A DNA stretch of 64,000 bases from Pyrocephalus nanus (lineage: Eukaryota; Chordata; Aves; Passeriformes; Tyrannidae): NCBI GenBank assembly GCA_038380795.1, contig CM076261.1, positions 13,374,726-13,438,725 on the forward strand, in the 5' to 3' direction. This document shows positions 1 to 12,245 of this stretch, in pieces (position 1 is the stretch's first letter; every line of letters begins with the position of its first letter). The notes beneath the pieces are model-generated. The model was not told the origin of the DNA. It was given only the letters and a program-made list of their open reading frames with translations, and searched no databases. The position numbers and the translations under genes are program-made.

Positions 1-3000
1 CATACTGAAATAAAGCGAGCAAATGGCAGTAGACTACAATTTCACAATACTTAAAAATAGACATCTGTCCAACTTGTATAAAATCATCTCCAGTTTGCTG
101 AAGATGTATTTTTGCTTGAGCAGAACATTAAATGTTTATATTTACTGTGCTTAATCTCAGTGAAGTTACTTCAGCTGTTTTTAACAATATTGGAATAAAA
201 ATATATATGATTTTTATCCAACAAAGGATTTTTTCCCTAATAATAAAATATATTAAAAAATATGAAAATTTAATTTTGCATCAACCAAAAAGCAAAGAAT
301 ATCCAGAATTCATTTTTATTTAACATTTTGGCACATTTCCATTTCTTTTCTGCATTGCACGGCTAATTAAATTTTGCTGGATTCTTACAGATCTCCACAG
401 CCTTTAACCTCAGCTAGAGATCTGCTATCAACATACTAAAAGGCCAAGTTTACTGATGCTTTTGAGGCAGAGATGGTGGTGTAGAACTTATTGTGACCTA
501 TAAGATCATCAGCACAAGTAAAAAGTCAGACAGTGCTGGTTTCTCTCTGACATCTCACTTTTCCCCCATCCACCTACTTCATCTCCTGTAGCAGGAACAA
601 CTCAATCCCACTCTCCCTTCCTGTGGCAGCAACATTTCATTTTGAGTACACTATAGGGAACGTTGGAGATAGAAGAGTAATACTGAGCATGTTAGAGACA
701 GTTGTAGTTTGTTGCAAATGACAACCAGTGCCTTTTCTGGATAATAAAGTGTCTATTGGGGTGCAATAACCAGTAAAAGAGAACTCAGATTTTGTTGATG
801 GGCACAATATTTATGTGAAGCATTAGGATATAAGACAGTTTCCAGTTTGGTACTATTTTGCAATTTCACCATTCACTGAGGCTGAACTAGGATCAATTTG
901 ATTCTTCTAATAGGCTGAAGGAAATTATATTTTTAAAAATATTTTTCCTCTTTATTATTCTTAAATTTAAAATTGAGTTTCTAGATTAAGAAATATATTG
1001 AGATATCTTAATAGAAATTACTTTTTTTTTGTCACAGTGACAGAATTGTTTATTCATGGGAATAAAAACTGCCACGGAAACTTCTTAATCATATAAAGAC
1101 ATGATTTTCAACACTGAATCTCTCTGCTTGAAAAGCTGTTGAATTGTTTTAATATTCTGAAGTGCTGTAAAGGGGAAAATTGAGTTTTGTCTTACATTAA
1201 GTTTTTTATGTTTCTTTTTTTGTCATTTAAGATTTAAGCAACCTCCAAAACTAAAGAAAACTTTGAATTGATATTTGGTGGCTAGTCTTTTGAAATAAGA
1301 TATTAAGACTTGTCACATAATTAATGTATTCATTCTGCTTTGTGAGCAGTCCTCACAGTTTACTCTCTGTAATGAGCTGAAGGTATGCCCATGAGAAAAC
1401 TGTTTTCTTAAGTGTTTTTTTAAGTGTTTGTGAAACGTGAGCAGTACCATGCTGAGGCCAATTTCTTGTTTCTTTTGCAGCTCTCTGGCAGAATTCTGCA
1501 AGGAATTTCAGAGGTCAGAGTTTGATGCTGCTGCATGTGAAAGGAACAATATTTTTTTTCCCTTGCCAGGTGAAACTGAATTAATATGCTTGGAGCTTCT
1601 GTTAGAAATAAAGAGTTTGGGAAAGAGTCCTGCTGACATGCGAATTAATTCTTTTCATTTGAAAAGGTACTGGGAACTCACAAACTAAAATTTTTCAGAT
1701 TTAGTAAGGTCAAAAGCACGGAACTCGTCTGTACTTTGTATCTATTTATTTTTATATTCTTTAAACTGTATAAAGACTTCATTATTTTGAAATTAGGAGG
1801 AAAATACATTTCTCATGTTTTATAGATGGATTCTTAACAGTAGCAGAGAAAATTATGATACCAGTTTGTCTCTTATCAGTGAATAACTATTTAGAGGAGT
1901 CAGTACCATATGTAAATAGAATCCCAATCCTTTTTAAATTTCATCATTACCAGTTACAATGATGATGTATTTTTATCCCAGACAATCACCTTACTTGACT
2001 TGCTGCACATACACACACACACACGTGTAAGTGCGATATGTGTTGCTCAAGTATTTATCAAAACCTCTGCCAAGAACTTGCAGAACACTTGTACCCCCTT
2101 GGCTTGATTTAGTTTTATGGTAAAAGAGCTTATGCTTCTATAAGCCCTTTCAATATTTTCAATATGGTGAAAAACCTACAAGAACTAACAGAGGCATTTA
2201 GATATTTACAAGAAGACCATCTATAACATGGCAGAAGTCCAATCCTATCTTGCAATGAAAGGTCAAGTGGAGTCATCATGAATCAGTTGCATAACAACTC
2301 TTACCTTCTTCAGGGAAGCACTCTTAATACTTCCAGGAGCTGTAATTTTACGAAATTTTTGTTGAAATTTATTTTCTGCATAAGTGGAAATCCATTTGTT
2401 CAGAAAACAAGAATAAACTAACTACATCAAATAGACTCTACTGCTGTTAGAATTTGTGCACTTTTATTCTGACTTTTATTATGAATAGATACAAAAAGCC
2501 CAATTTCAAAGTGATTCCAACATGAATATAAAATATCATCACTAGATGATGGGAAAAAATATTATTTAGTTGTCTTTTATTCCAAGTCTGTGTTTTGTTT
2601 GCAAGGATCAAAGAGATTATGCATGAGGGATTTTTTTTCTCAACTAAATCAGACTGCAAGTGATATAAAACTTAAGAGTTTTATTTGATTCTTCATTCAA
2701 TATACACGATTTCTAACATAACCCTCGCTCTTACCCAGGCATCAAACAGCTACTGAAGAAACTTAAGATGAGTTTTAATATGAGATTCAGAGTATGTGGA
2801 AAAGCAACCTGTAGTTGTTTGCCTAGCTTATTTCTGTTGTGGTTTGTTCAATATCAGCACCATAAACATTGAATTTACTTCCTGTAACCAGATAATGGCA
2901 AGTGACCCTTGCAGCCTCCATCTTTCCCTCTTTGCAGCTTTTGTCTCCTGCATCCTTGCTCAGAGTTTGGCACAGCACGTATGAAGAGAATTGATTATGG

Positions 3001-4639
3001 GCTTTTATAGTCCTGAGCAGCCATGTAAAGTAACTATTTACTGTGCAGAGTATGAAGAAATTCACTCTGAACATATAAACTCAGACAGCCAGAAAGGTAA
3101 ATAGGCTTTCTGAGGAAATATGTCTAAAGGTTTTAGCCATTCTGGTTCTTTCCATCCTGCACAAATGTGACTAATGCTGCTTATGCAGCCAGGAGGTAAA
3201 CAGTATCAGGGAACTGATCCAGCTAAAAGTACTTTTCTGGGTAAGTTTTTGTCTGGATTGATTTCTCTTGTCTGCTAATTTGTTTGCACTGCTAGATGAT
3301 GCTTGGGCCAATTGGCAATGTGAGGGCAGAAGCAAGTGGTCAGGGTATTTTGGGAGCAGGTGGCGACTAAAGGAACTAGATTAAAACCTGCTGATACTTA
3401 CTGACTGAATCACTATGATCTTGGCTGTCAGCAAAGTCTTAACATTCATTATCTTCTGTTTATGCAGGGTAGTTACCCTACGGCTTATTTTTATATACTT
3501 GCTAAACTGTAATTTAAAAGATGTTTTAAAAATTTATTTAGCTTGACTTTTGATTTTCCCTGAAATAGCAGGGCATTAGAAAAAGGTAAGTTTTACTAGA
3601 CTGAGATGCAGGGAGAGTCTGCATCAGAATAAACCTTGAATAATCAAAGGATGCTCCCGCTTGTCATAAACTAGTCTTAAAGCTGTCTGTGCAATGCACA
3701 GTCAATGAGATTTACCAGCTCCCTGCCTGTTCCCCTGAGCTTATCCATGCCTCTTTTTCCTCACTTTTCTCCTACTTCTGAGTTGGTGGGTTTGTAACAT
3801 TTCTTGTGGTACTTGTTAGGCCTTTAAAGTCATGAGGCAAGAAGTCCATCATTTACTCTTTGCCTTCGAGCTTGTTTCTGTAAAATTCATATTTGTTACC
3901 ATTGGTGGCCAGATGTCCTGCAGCTAAGTTAGTTAGAGAAGAGAACATTTATCTAGGACTAAAAATAATGGGAAAAGATTCCCTCTTTCAGGGACAAGTG
4001 AACAGTTAGCTCAGTCCTATTACCTAGGAAGATATTAATTTTGGTGGAATTTTCTACTGAATGAATAAGACTAAAATGCTTCATTTTTTGCTGATATTAT
4101 TATTCTCAAAATTTTCTCAAATTTGAGAATGTTTGCTTCACCTTCTATATCATCATCACAAGTGTATTTTCTGAATGCATTGTTGTGCTTGAAGCAGATA
4201 CATGATTTTGCTGATCTCAATATATTGGGCAAATGTAGAAAGTGTTATGTGTCCAAGAAAATCAACTCTCCTTGTCAACTCTCCAGGTCCTACTACGTTA
4301 TTCTTTTTTTTTTGAAACATTAATGTATTTTTCGTTTTCTACCTGTAAAAAATTCCAACTTGAGATTTTTTTTTATATGTTAAGTATTTTCTTTGCTTAA
4401 TTAATTATCAACTGTTTGTGATGAATATTTTTTTTATTCTCTCTCTCTCATGTGGAACAGAAAGTGAAGGGACTTAATGCCTTTGGATGTCTAGATTCTC
4501 TAATGCGTCCAAGTGCTATTTATCAGAGACGAACAGGAGTATTAATTTTTGGCTGATTCATATGAACTGTTTAAATACCTATCTTCTGAGGAAGTGAAGT
4601 GGTTCATGGTGTCTCTGAAGTGCAATGTTTCTGAGAGCT
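1..4639. other. AT-rich non-coding DNA
   Basis: I see no gene here. The reading frames are short, begin and end arbitrarily, and are rich in F, I, K, L and N as expected of AT-rich non-coding DNA. The only simple repeat of note is a short (AC)7 run at 2011-2024. Several GTAAGT strings occur (near 2026, 3238 and 3584) but none is attached to a credible coding exon. No tRNA, rRNA or recognisable transposon was found. Confidence 0.7.
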
Positions 4640-5184
4640 TGTTGTAGTTTAGCCGCAGCTGGCAGCTCAGCCCCACAGCCAGTCACTCAGTCCCTGGTGG
4701 TAAGAGTGAGACGACCTCTGGGTTGACATAAAGACAGTTTAATAGGTAAAGCAAAATCTGTTTTGCACAAGCAGAGAAACAAAAAGAATTCATTCACCTC
4801 TTCTTATTGGTAGAGAGGTGTTCAGCCTTCTTCAGGGGAGAAGGACTCCATCACACATAATGGTGTCTTAGGAAGGCAAAGCCATCGCTCTGAACGATCC
4901 CCCTTCCTTCCTCTTCCCTGGAAGCTTCCCCATGACGTCATATGGTATGGAACATTGCTTTGGTCAACGGGGAACAGTTGCCCCCTCCCAGCTACTTGTG
5001 CACACCCAGCCTCCTTGCTGGTGGGAGGGTAGGAGAAGCAGAAAAGGTGTTGGCTATGTGTAAGCACTGCTCAGCAATAAAAAACCACCACTGTGCTACC
5101 AGAATTTTTCCATCAAAAATCCAAACCACAGACTCATACTAGACACTGTGAAGAAAATTAACTCTACCCAAGATGCAATCCAGA
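4640..5184 (-). mobile_element. Solo LTR of an avian endogenous retrovirus (copy 1)
   Basis: This is a single long terminal repeat in minus orientation, without internal retroviral genes on either side, so it is a solo LTR left by recombination between the two LTRs of a provirus. Its left end begins TGTTGTAGTTTAGC. Read on the minus strand, the right end is the conserved LTR start, with the GAGTTAATTTTCTTC block at about 5153-5167. It aligns along its length with the element at 22600-23108. Shared blocks include the TTTAATAGGTAAAG block (minus-strand TATTAAA poly(A) signal, 4738-4744), GAATTCATTCACC, the GGTGTTCAGCC block and the AGCAGAAAAGG block. A perfect TGACGTCA motif lies at 4933-4940. 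The TATA-like stretch expected just beside it appears deleted. No target-site duplication was evident. It is decayed and has no coding capacity. Family membership rests on recognising this common bird LTR; the subfamily name was not assigned. Confidence 0.82.
4933..4940. promoter_or_regulatory. CRE/ATF-type palindrome in LTR copy 1
   Basis: The sequence TGACGTCA is a perfect cAMP-response element core (bound by CREB/ATF bZIP factors). It lies in the promoter-proximal part of the minus-strand LTR. The corresponding place in the 22.6 kb copy has decayed to a TGTCGTA-like string. The motif is directly visible; activity is inference only. Confidence 0.45.
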
Positions 5185-8100
5185 AATGGATTCTTGTGTC
5201 ACCAGGTAGAACAGAAGGGAAATAAAGCAATTTTTCTTGAAAGTTACATTTTAATTAATGGCTACAAGTAGTCAGGGTGGGAGTCATATGAAAGCTTTTA
5301 TAGAAAAAGAAAAAAGAGCAGCAATCATTTTTAGACAAGCCAAATCAATTTTATCTTGTGACAGCCTCCAATAAATTTTTTTGATTGATGGTGATGTTAA
5401 TGGACACCAAGTTAATTTTTTTCCCCTTTTCAAAATACCTCTGCTCAGACTTTTTATATCACTTGGAATAATAGATTTTTCTTCTAGTCAATGTGTTAGA
5501 AAGTTAGTCGCTTAAAGAGGGTTTACAGTGTGTTCCTCTCAGCTTAAATATTTTCTGGACACCTAATCTATTTTGGATTTAGGACTTGCTGTCCTTATGT
5601 TTCACACTGCAAAATCCATAATTTTGTTTTTGATGTTTGATCCATGTCTGCAAAGAGACCCTTCTCGTTCCAAGATAAACAGAAGATAGCTGTATCAGAG
5701 AAACTTGACTGCATTTGTACAAAACATTCGATCGTGGGAAATACACCCATAAACAATCTTATGAAAAATTTCTTTTCCAATACCAGCTGTGAGAACTGTG
5801 TTCTCTTTCATCACTAAGCAGAGAATCTGATGAGCAGTTTATCTTTATAACTTATACAAATAAATTATTTAATGTATGACGTCTTCCAATGAGCATGTGA
5901 AAAAGTGGGAAAGAATGCTAAGCACAACAAAAAAATTCCTCATGGACTAAAATAGATTGTGTTAAAACATGTCATTTTAATTGACACTATTCAAAATCTC
6001 TTAGCTTTCTATAGGAGCATGATTTCCCTCGTGCAGAGGTATTGTATTTACTGTGGTTCTGACATTGCAAATTTTCAGTGGAAAAAAATAAAAATAGAAT
6101 CAGCTAACTAAAAAGTCCTCTCTAATTACAATATTGAGTATTCTATAAAATATTGTTTATCTCATGAATACTTAGCACCCTCATTGCTAAAAAATACATC
6201 AAGACTTATATTTACTGTCTAGTTAGCTAATTAAGAGTTTTCCAGGACAGAAACTTACAGAAATTTATCCAGGGTCCATTTACACTGATTGTCTTGGTCT
6301 TTGGATGCAGACCTAAATTAAATATAAATAAGCAAATAAGTCAGAATTTCTTAATGTTCTCTATTTGTGAGCTTTGATTTAATGTTCAATTGATTTAAAA
6401 AATCTGATTTCCAATACAGCAGTGTTTATTGTGTTATATGAGTGAATAGACACAAGTATTTGAACTAAGTCAGAAATCCAGAGCTTTATGGGGAATAGAA
6501 AACAGTAGCTAGTGCAGTGCTTGTGCAACATCACTCTGTTAGTTTAATTGTATCTAAGAGAATTAGTATTTTCTGCAGGTCTAAGTTGGAAAAAGGAGTC
6601 CTAAATGGGCAACCACAAAACCGATACTTTATCTAAAGCCAAGAATGGAAATATTTTCATAACTTAAAATATCTAAAAATTGTCAAATTTGTCGTGCCTT
6701 TGGGATCTTGATAGCTTGTTCAGTGAGACTTTTTTGAGAGAATTGTATGGTTGGGGATTGGTGTTAAGACACAAAGTAAGAAGTTATTTTATTAAAGTTA
6801 TTGAAACTATGGACTTAATCCTTGATGAATCATCTAAAGAGAAATATTCTTTTAAATAACAATCACGTGGTTTTGTTTATTTTCTGTTGGTGATAGTTCT
6901 GAACTGATAACGAAAAACCCTAACAACTACTTTTCAGTAACTAATATTTATTTTTTAACTAGGAAAAATAAAAAGATACACAAATAAGCACTGGCTTTGC
7001 ATTTGAGAATTCAATGTGCTTGCAATCTATGGCTAAGATTCAGCCTAGGATGAAATTCTTCTGTTCTTAGAGAAAAAAAAAGGTCCGTAATTAGCTGACT
7101 CATATTATTCTCAAGAAAAGAAAACAAAATTTGACCAGATCTTTTTATGTTTGTAAACTGAGAGTTGATTTTTCCTATTGCTGGTAAAGCCAATTTGCAA
7201 TTAGAAAAATTTTTCTGTGGCAGCCTTAGAAAAACATCAAAGCAAGGAAAAATGACACTCTTTGACACATTACTATTTCTGAGCAGGGATGGACAAATGT
7301 ATTCAAGGGGAGAAGTGAATACAGAGATGCTTCAGTATTCAGCAGACTTTCTCATTTCTGCATTTTATGTTGTTCATCACTGACCACCTCATTTCTGCTT
7401 TGTTTGTCATTTTTTAAAGCAAGCAAACAGACTAACATTGAGCAATTTCTGAAAGACTAACTTCGCCCACTCTTTGATGGAAATCATAAAGAAACGCAAA
7501 GCAGATATAGGCCTGTTAGGAAATGGAGAGCAGTTATAGCCTTGTTAGGACATTCAGTACCAAAAGTCAAACCATTTTTCCTGCATATGGGTAGTTAAGT
7601 CGAAATTACAGATTATTTTGTATATTTATATATAAATATAATATATATTTTAAAATTATAACAAATTATAGGTGATAATGTGAAGAGAATCTACATTCAA
7701 TTTACTTCTCCATTCCATGTCATGGGAAACTCTTTTTCCCCTAGAGTGTAACTTCAGATGTATTTCCCACTCTTTGTCTATGAACAGACTGATTCATTTA
7801 AACTTCTACAATTTTTATATCTTTTAGACTAATATTTAATACTACAAACAGCTTTCTTCAGCAGAGTAATTTAAATCCTTTTCATTACCTAATTTCTTTT
7901 CATTATCCTCATTTTATTATAATTTACTTAAATTTAAAAAAGTTTTTATACAGGCTAAATACATTTTCTTTAATGTAGTATTCTTAATATTTCTTATAAT
8001 CTTATGAGCACTTATGTTTCTATTATAGGAAGAAGACATAGTAATGTAGTAAAAGTAAACACATTGTGATGTGAGGAATGGGGAGTCACTATCACAGGAA

Positions 8101-11100
8101 GCAATAGTTTGCCACAAATAATTTATTCAGTGATTTTTTCCACTTTTTGAGATATTTTTGAAAATAGAGACATCACAGTTTCTCAAATTAATTGAGTATT
8201 TGAGACTGTTTTTTGAAAAATTCCTGTGAGGCAATGTAACTTATTCATAAGCCTCTTGCTGCAAATTTTTAGTAGCCAAAATTTGAATTTCCATCTTTTT
8301 TTTGATATCCTATTACACCTGGTCCACTGCCTGCTGAAATCAAGAGGAACCATTTCACTGGCATTTTTGGGCTTTGGAGTGTGGGGAGGCTGTGTGTTCT
8401 TTTAGATAAAGTGAGATTTCAAGGTTGAGTTTCTGCTACATGTGCCTAATTTGTCAGCCTGTACATACATTTACAAGAAATTCTGATATGTTTGCTTTAC
8501 TGGAGGAAATATTGCTGTCAACACTGTTGATTCTCCTTAATTCCATGTTCTAGACCGCTAGTGAAGTTTGAGAACATAATGTGGTATGTTTACTCTAATA
8601 TTCATAAATATATATTTTGTGTTTTACCTACATGAGGTTTTTTACTTACTCAGCCATACTTGCAATGACCAGCATTTCACTTGTGCTATGAAGACACAAC
8701 TGAGAAAATTACTGGAATCAGTTTGCCATCATTGTATGAAGCCTGTGCTGCTACTGCACTTCATCACCACCAAGGGATGCTGCTGTATTTAATGGGATAA
8801 ATTGACAAAAATGTTAATAAACCTCTGCAGAGAAATTCATCCATCAGCTGAATTTGCCTTTCTTAAAAAATGCCCGTTGTGAAAATACCAGGGAACATAC
8901 AACACAATTAATATAAAACATAAACATTAACAAAACCATAAAAGGCTTAATTTTACAGAACTTTCTTAAAAATGAAGTCTTAAATGTAGACTCTCCTCCA
9001 TTATAAAGTACATCAATAAATTAGTCCTCTGTGTTAAAGTCTGAAGAGGCACAGCCTTTTGCACATGTTTATAACCATATTTGTAATCCATATTTTCATG
9101 AATAAATGGAATATGGAAAATCAAAATCCTGGACAACCTTTTAAGTAGTCAAAAGCTTTAATTAGGAGAAGCATGTCCTAACTGCAATTTAAACAGAGTT
9201 GCAGAACTGTTTGAGGCACAATGTGTGTATTTGCAGTTGAATTGCATACCAACAAGAATAAGTTTGAGAAACCAAGAACAAAAAATTGCAGTGTACAACT
9301 TAAAGCAGGGAAAAATAGACCCCCCTTGAGCAGTAAGAGCTAATACCTCTACAGCTGCCCTCAGGAGCCCAAATCTCAAGTGCTCCATTTCAGAGTTGGA
9401 AACAAGGCACCTCGATTACACAACTGCTCTGAACTTCTAAATAAATCTCAGAACTGTTCCAACTTCAAGGTTAGACAGTTACCTTAAGGACAAAGAAAAA
9501 CTGATATAAGAGGTGAAAATATCTGACGTTGTTTGCTGTGCCTTTGGCGAGCTTTTAAGGTGGAAGCCAGTCACTCAGCTGCAACAGCTAGGAAAAGGGC
9601 AGTTTATTACCTAGCATCTTTTAGAAAAGGATTGTAAGCATGGTGTTATAAGTGAAGTTCAGTTTCATCACCTGTGCTGTGAATAACAGCATTTCCTTCT
9701 GAGGTCCTAGAGCAGTACTCAAAAAGAAGTGTTGAACCCAGCTCTTAATGTAGATAGACAGAGATTGCTTTTCCCTGAACTGATGCAACTTGGTTTTATC
9801 AAAAAATGCAATCTTACTATATTGGAAAATTATTATGTCATTATGGCATTTGATTGTGCAAAATATCCCAAGGACTATTACAATGAATGAAGGACTTTTA
9901 TAAAGGAAAAAAAAATCTGGCTATTCTAAATGACAGTAAAAGCTGCAAGAAATAGAGTTTATTTTCACCAGAAAATTAAGATGTAAAACCACAGCACTAT
10001 GTTAGATCTAAAACATGCATGCAGAATCAGATCTAATAAGTGAAATAAATCCAAGAAATGGAATATTCACAGCCACTGAACTGTCAGGGACTGATGTGAT
10101 CCACCTGCTCCCCATCAATGCCTGTGAACACACCACAAACACAGAAGCACCTTAAATATGTTTAAATGAAACACGAAAATATTTGTAATTAGCCAATCAT
10201 TATACCAAAGCCATTCAACAGATGTTACTAGTGGGGAGGAATGCTTTGATATTACCTGTGGAAGAGAGAGGAAGAAGCTCATGATGATTTTATTTTACTC
10301 TGTCTGTTTTCTTTCTAAGCAAATGGTAAGGTTTTGAGGAATTATTTCAGTAGATGGCTTTAAATGCAGAAGTTCAGCTTGCTAATTACAGTCCCAACAG
10401 CAGAAGCTCCCTCTTCTGGAAGGATTTCTGCCCTGGTTCTGTGACAGGGGAATGAAGGCCAGGAAGTGATCTAAGCTCTGCCAGGTGGTTAAAGGTATTG
10501 TCACCAAATGGAGAAAATTTTTGGGCAGGCAGATGTGGCACAGTCAAAGCCCATTATGATCCCCTCCTCATCTCCCAAATGTAGTGAACTGTTAGCAGCA
10601 GAAAATATAATTCAAGTCTTGTATTTTTTAAATGGATTTTTAAAAGTAATGTTAAAAACATTTATGAAAATTTTTGAACAGAAATAAAAACAGAGCACAA
10701 CACATTTTTGAATTACTAATTTTCTCTCTTTGCTCTTAAATCTTACAGGAGTCAACTTTTAGACTGAAGTCTTATATAATTGTTCCTCAGGCTAAGACTG
10801 GTGAGTTACTTCTATTTCTAATCTTGCAGAACAACAAATACCTCTGCAGCACTCTGTGATGCCCACGTGCCTTATGTAGCATCTCTGTGTCATTTTCAGT
10901 CTCAGTGAAGAACATAAGGTCCTTTTCTCTTTCTCTCCTTCTTTCATTCTTTCTCCTGTCCATTACATCTCCCATACTTAGCACATTTTTCCTTGCTAAT
11001 TGTTTTTTTTTTGCCCCTCTTTTACAGGAACAGCCTGAAAGTATTTTCTCTTTGCCTTCCTTTTGCACTAGATGGGAAAAAAATACAGTCTGATTGTCAA

Positions 11101-12157
11101 ATTCAAGTTAGTGCAATTTCTACTTCTATCAGACATTTTTTGACAGTAAATTTCTTTCTGCTTATCTATACATATAAATAGTTAACATGATGCTTGAAGT
11201 AGGAAGCTGTATGTGTTCATAAGGCTGGGACTTTCAAAGGCAGCCATTCAGTCCTTTTCAGTGGGCTGTGAAGTCTCTGCAGCAGTACCAGCATACTGAA
11301 CCAATCTGGAGGGAAAAACCTGCCTCTGTGCTCTCTTTCTTGGACAACCCCTGTACAGTATATTCCCTTCAGCGTTTGGATCTCTGAGTACCTTCTTATT
11401 TAAAGTCATCCTGTCTTCCTCAGAAACACTAAATACATGAAGTTTATAATATATCACTCTGTGGGTGGAAGTTTGTTCTTCTCAACACTGTTTCAAAGGA
11501 AATGCTTCAGCATATGCTGTAAAATTACCACATTATGTTAATCTGGAACAAATCTAGAACAGGATGGTATAAAATGTCAGCTACTTTCAGTGGATTTTAT
11601 TTTGGACTAAATATGTAACATAACACAAGATCTTCAGGGAGCTGTGGAATCCAGATTGCATTTGATGATCATTTGACAAAATAAATATTAAATGTTGGTA
11701 TTTATTTCCAATTTTACAAGAAAAAAGACAACATAAGTAAAAACTCAGAAGAGTAAATGCTCAAACAGTGTTAGAAAAAGTATGAAGGAAAGTACTGGGT
11801 CTTTTTTTTTCTTTTTTTCCATATTCTTCTCTCTTTCTCACATAAACTGTGGATTTGTTTTTTTTTTTTTTTCAGAGAATGTATTTTTTTCTCACTGTAG
11901 GTATTTACTTATTTCAGTGTATTTTTTAAATTTCTGGAAAGCTGAATTCCTAAATATTTGGACAAGGTAATAGTTTTTCTAGTATGAGGAGTTTCACTGA
12001 AATTCACATCTACTATTTTCACTCAACAATGTTATTCATGCACATAAAATTACTCTAACGCATAAATATTTACAGATTTGAACACTGCATTTTACATTTG
12101 ACAAATAGCAAAAAGTATAAATTAAAAACATCTTTATAAACTAATATCTTCTGGAAG

Positions 12158-12159
<2 letters not shown>
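5185..12159. other. AT-rich non-coding DNA
   Basis: No gene or transposon is recognised. There are local AT-alternating runs near 7620-7660. An imperfect direct repeat of about 21 bp occurs at 7501-7521 and 7530-7550 (three mismatches). A pyrimidine-rich stretch lies at about 10915-10965 and T-rich runs at about 11803-11872. The frames of up to 93 codons at 10787-11093, one on each strand, lie partly over the low-complexity pyrimidine stretch and resemble no family I know. Confidence 0.65.

Positions 12160-12209
<50 letters not shown>
12160..12209. repeat. (AT)25 dinucleotide microsatellite
   Basis: An uninterrupted AT/TA alternation of 50 bases. Such arrays are self-complementary, can extrude as hairpins and are highly length-polymorphic. 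Only 14 bases separate it from the T run that follows. Confidence 0.97.
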
Positions 12210-12211
<2 letters not shown>

Positions 12212-12223
12212 TATCTTCTTGTC

Positions 12224-12245
12224 TTTTTTTTTTTTTTTTTTTTTT
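12224..12245. repeat. T22 homopolymer
   Basis: An uninterrupted run of about 22 T. No LINE or SINE body is recognisable on either side, so it cannot be assigned as a retroposon tail. Confidence 0.95.

Noticed and set aside
1437..1688. 83-codon frame with Cys/Phe-rich start
   Set aside because: No domain, no splice context, and ordinary for chance frames in this sequence.
11858..11876. Polypyrimidine tract plus CAG as a splice acceptor
   Set aside because: T15 followed by CAG is expected often in such DNA, and no exon-like sequence follows.
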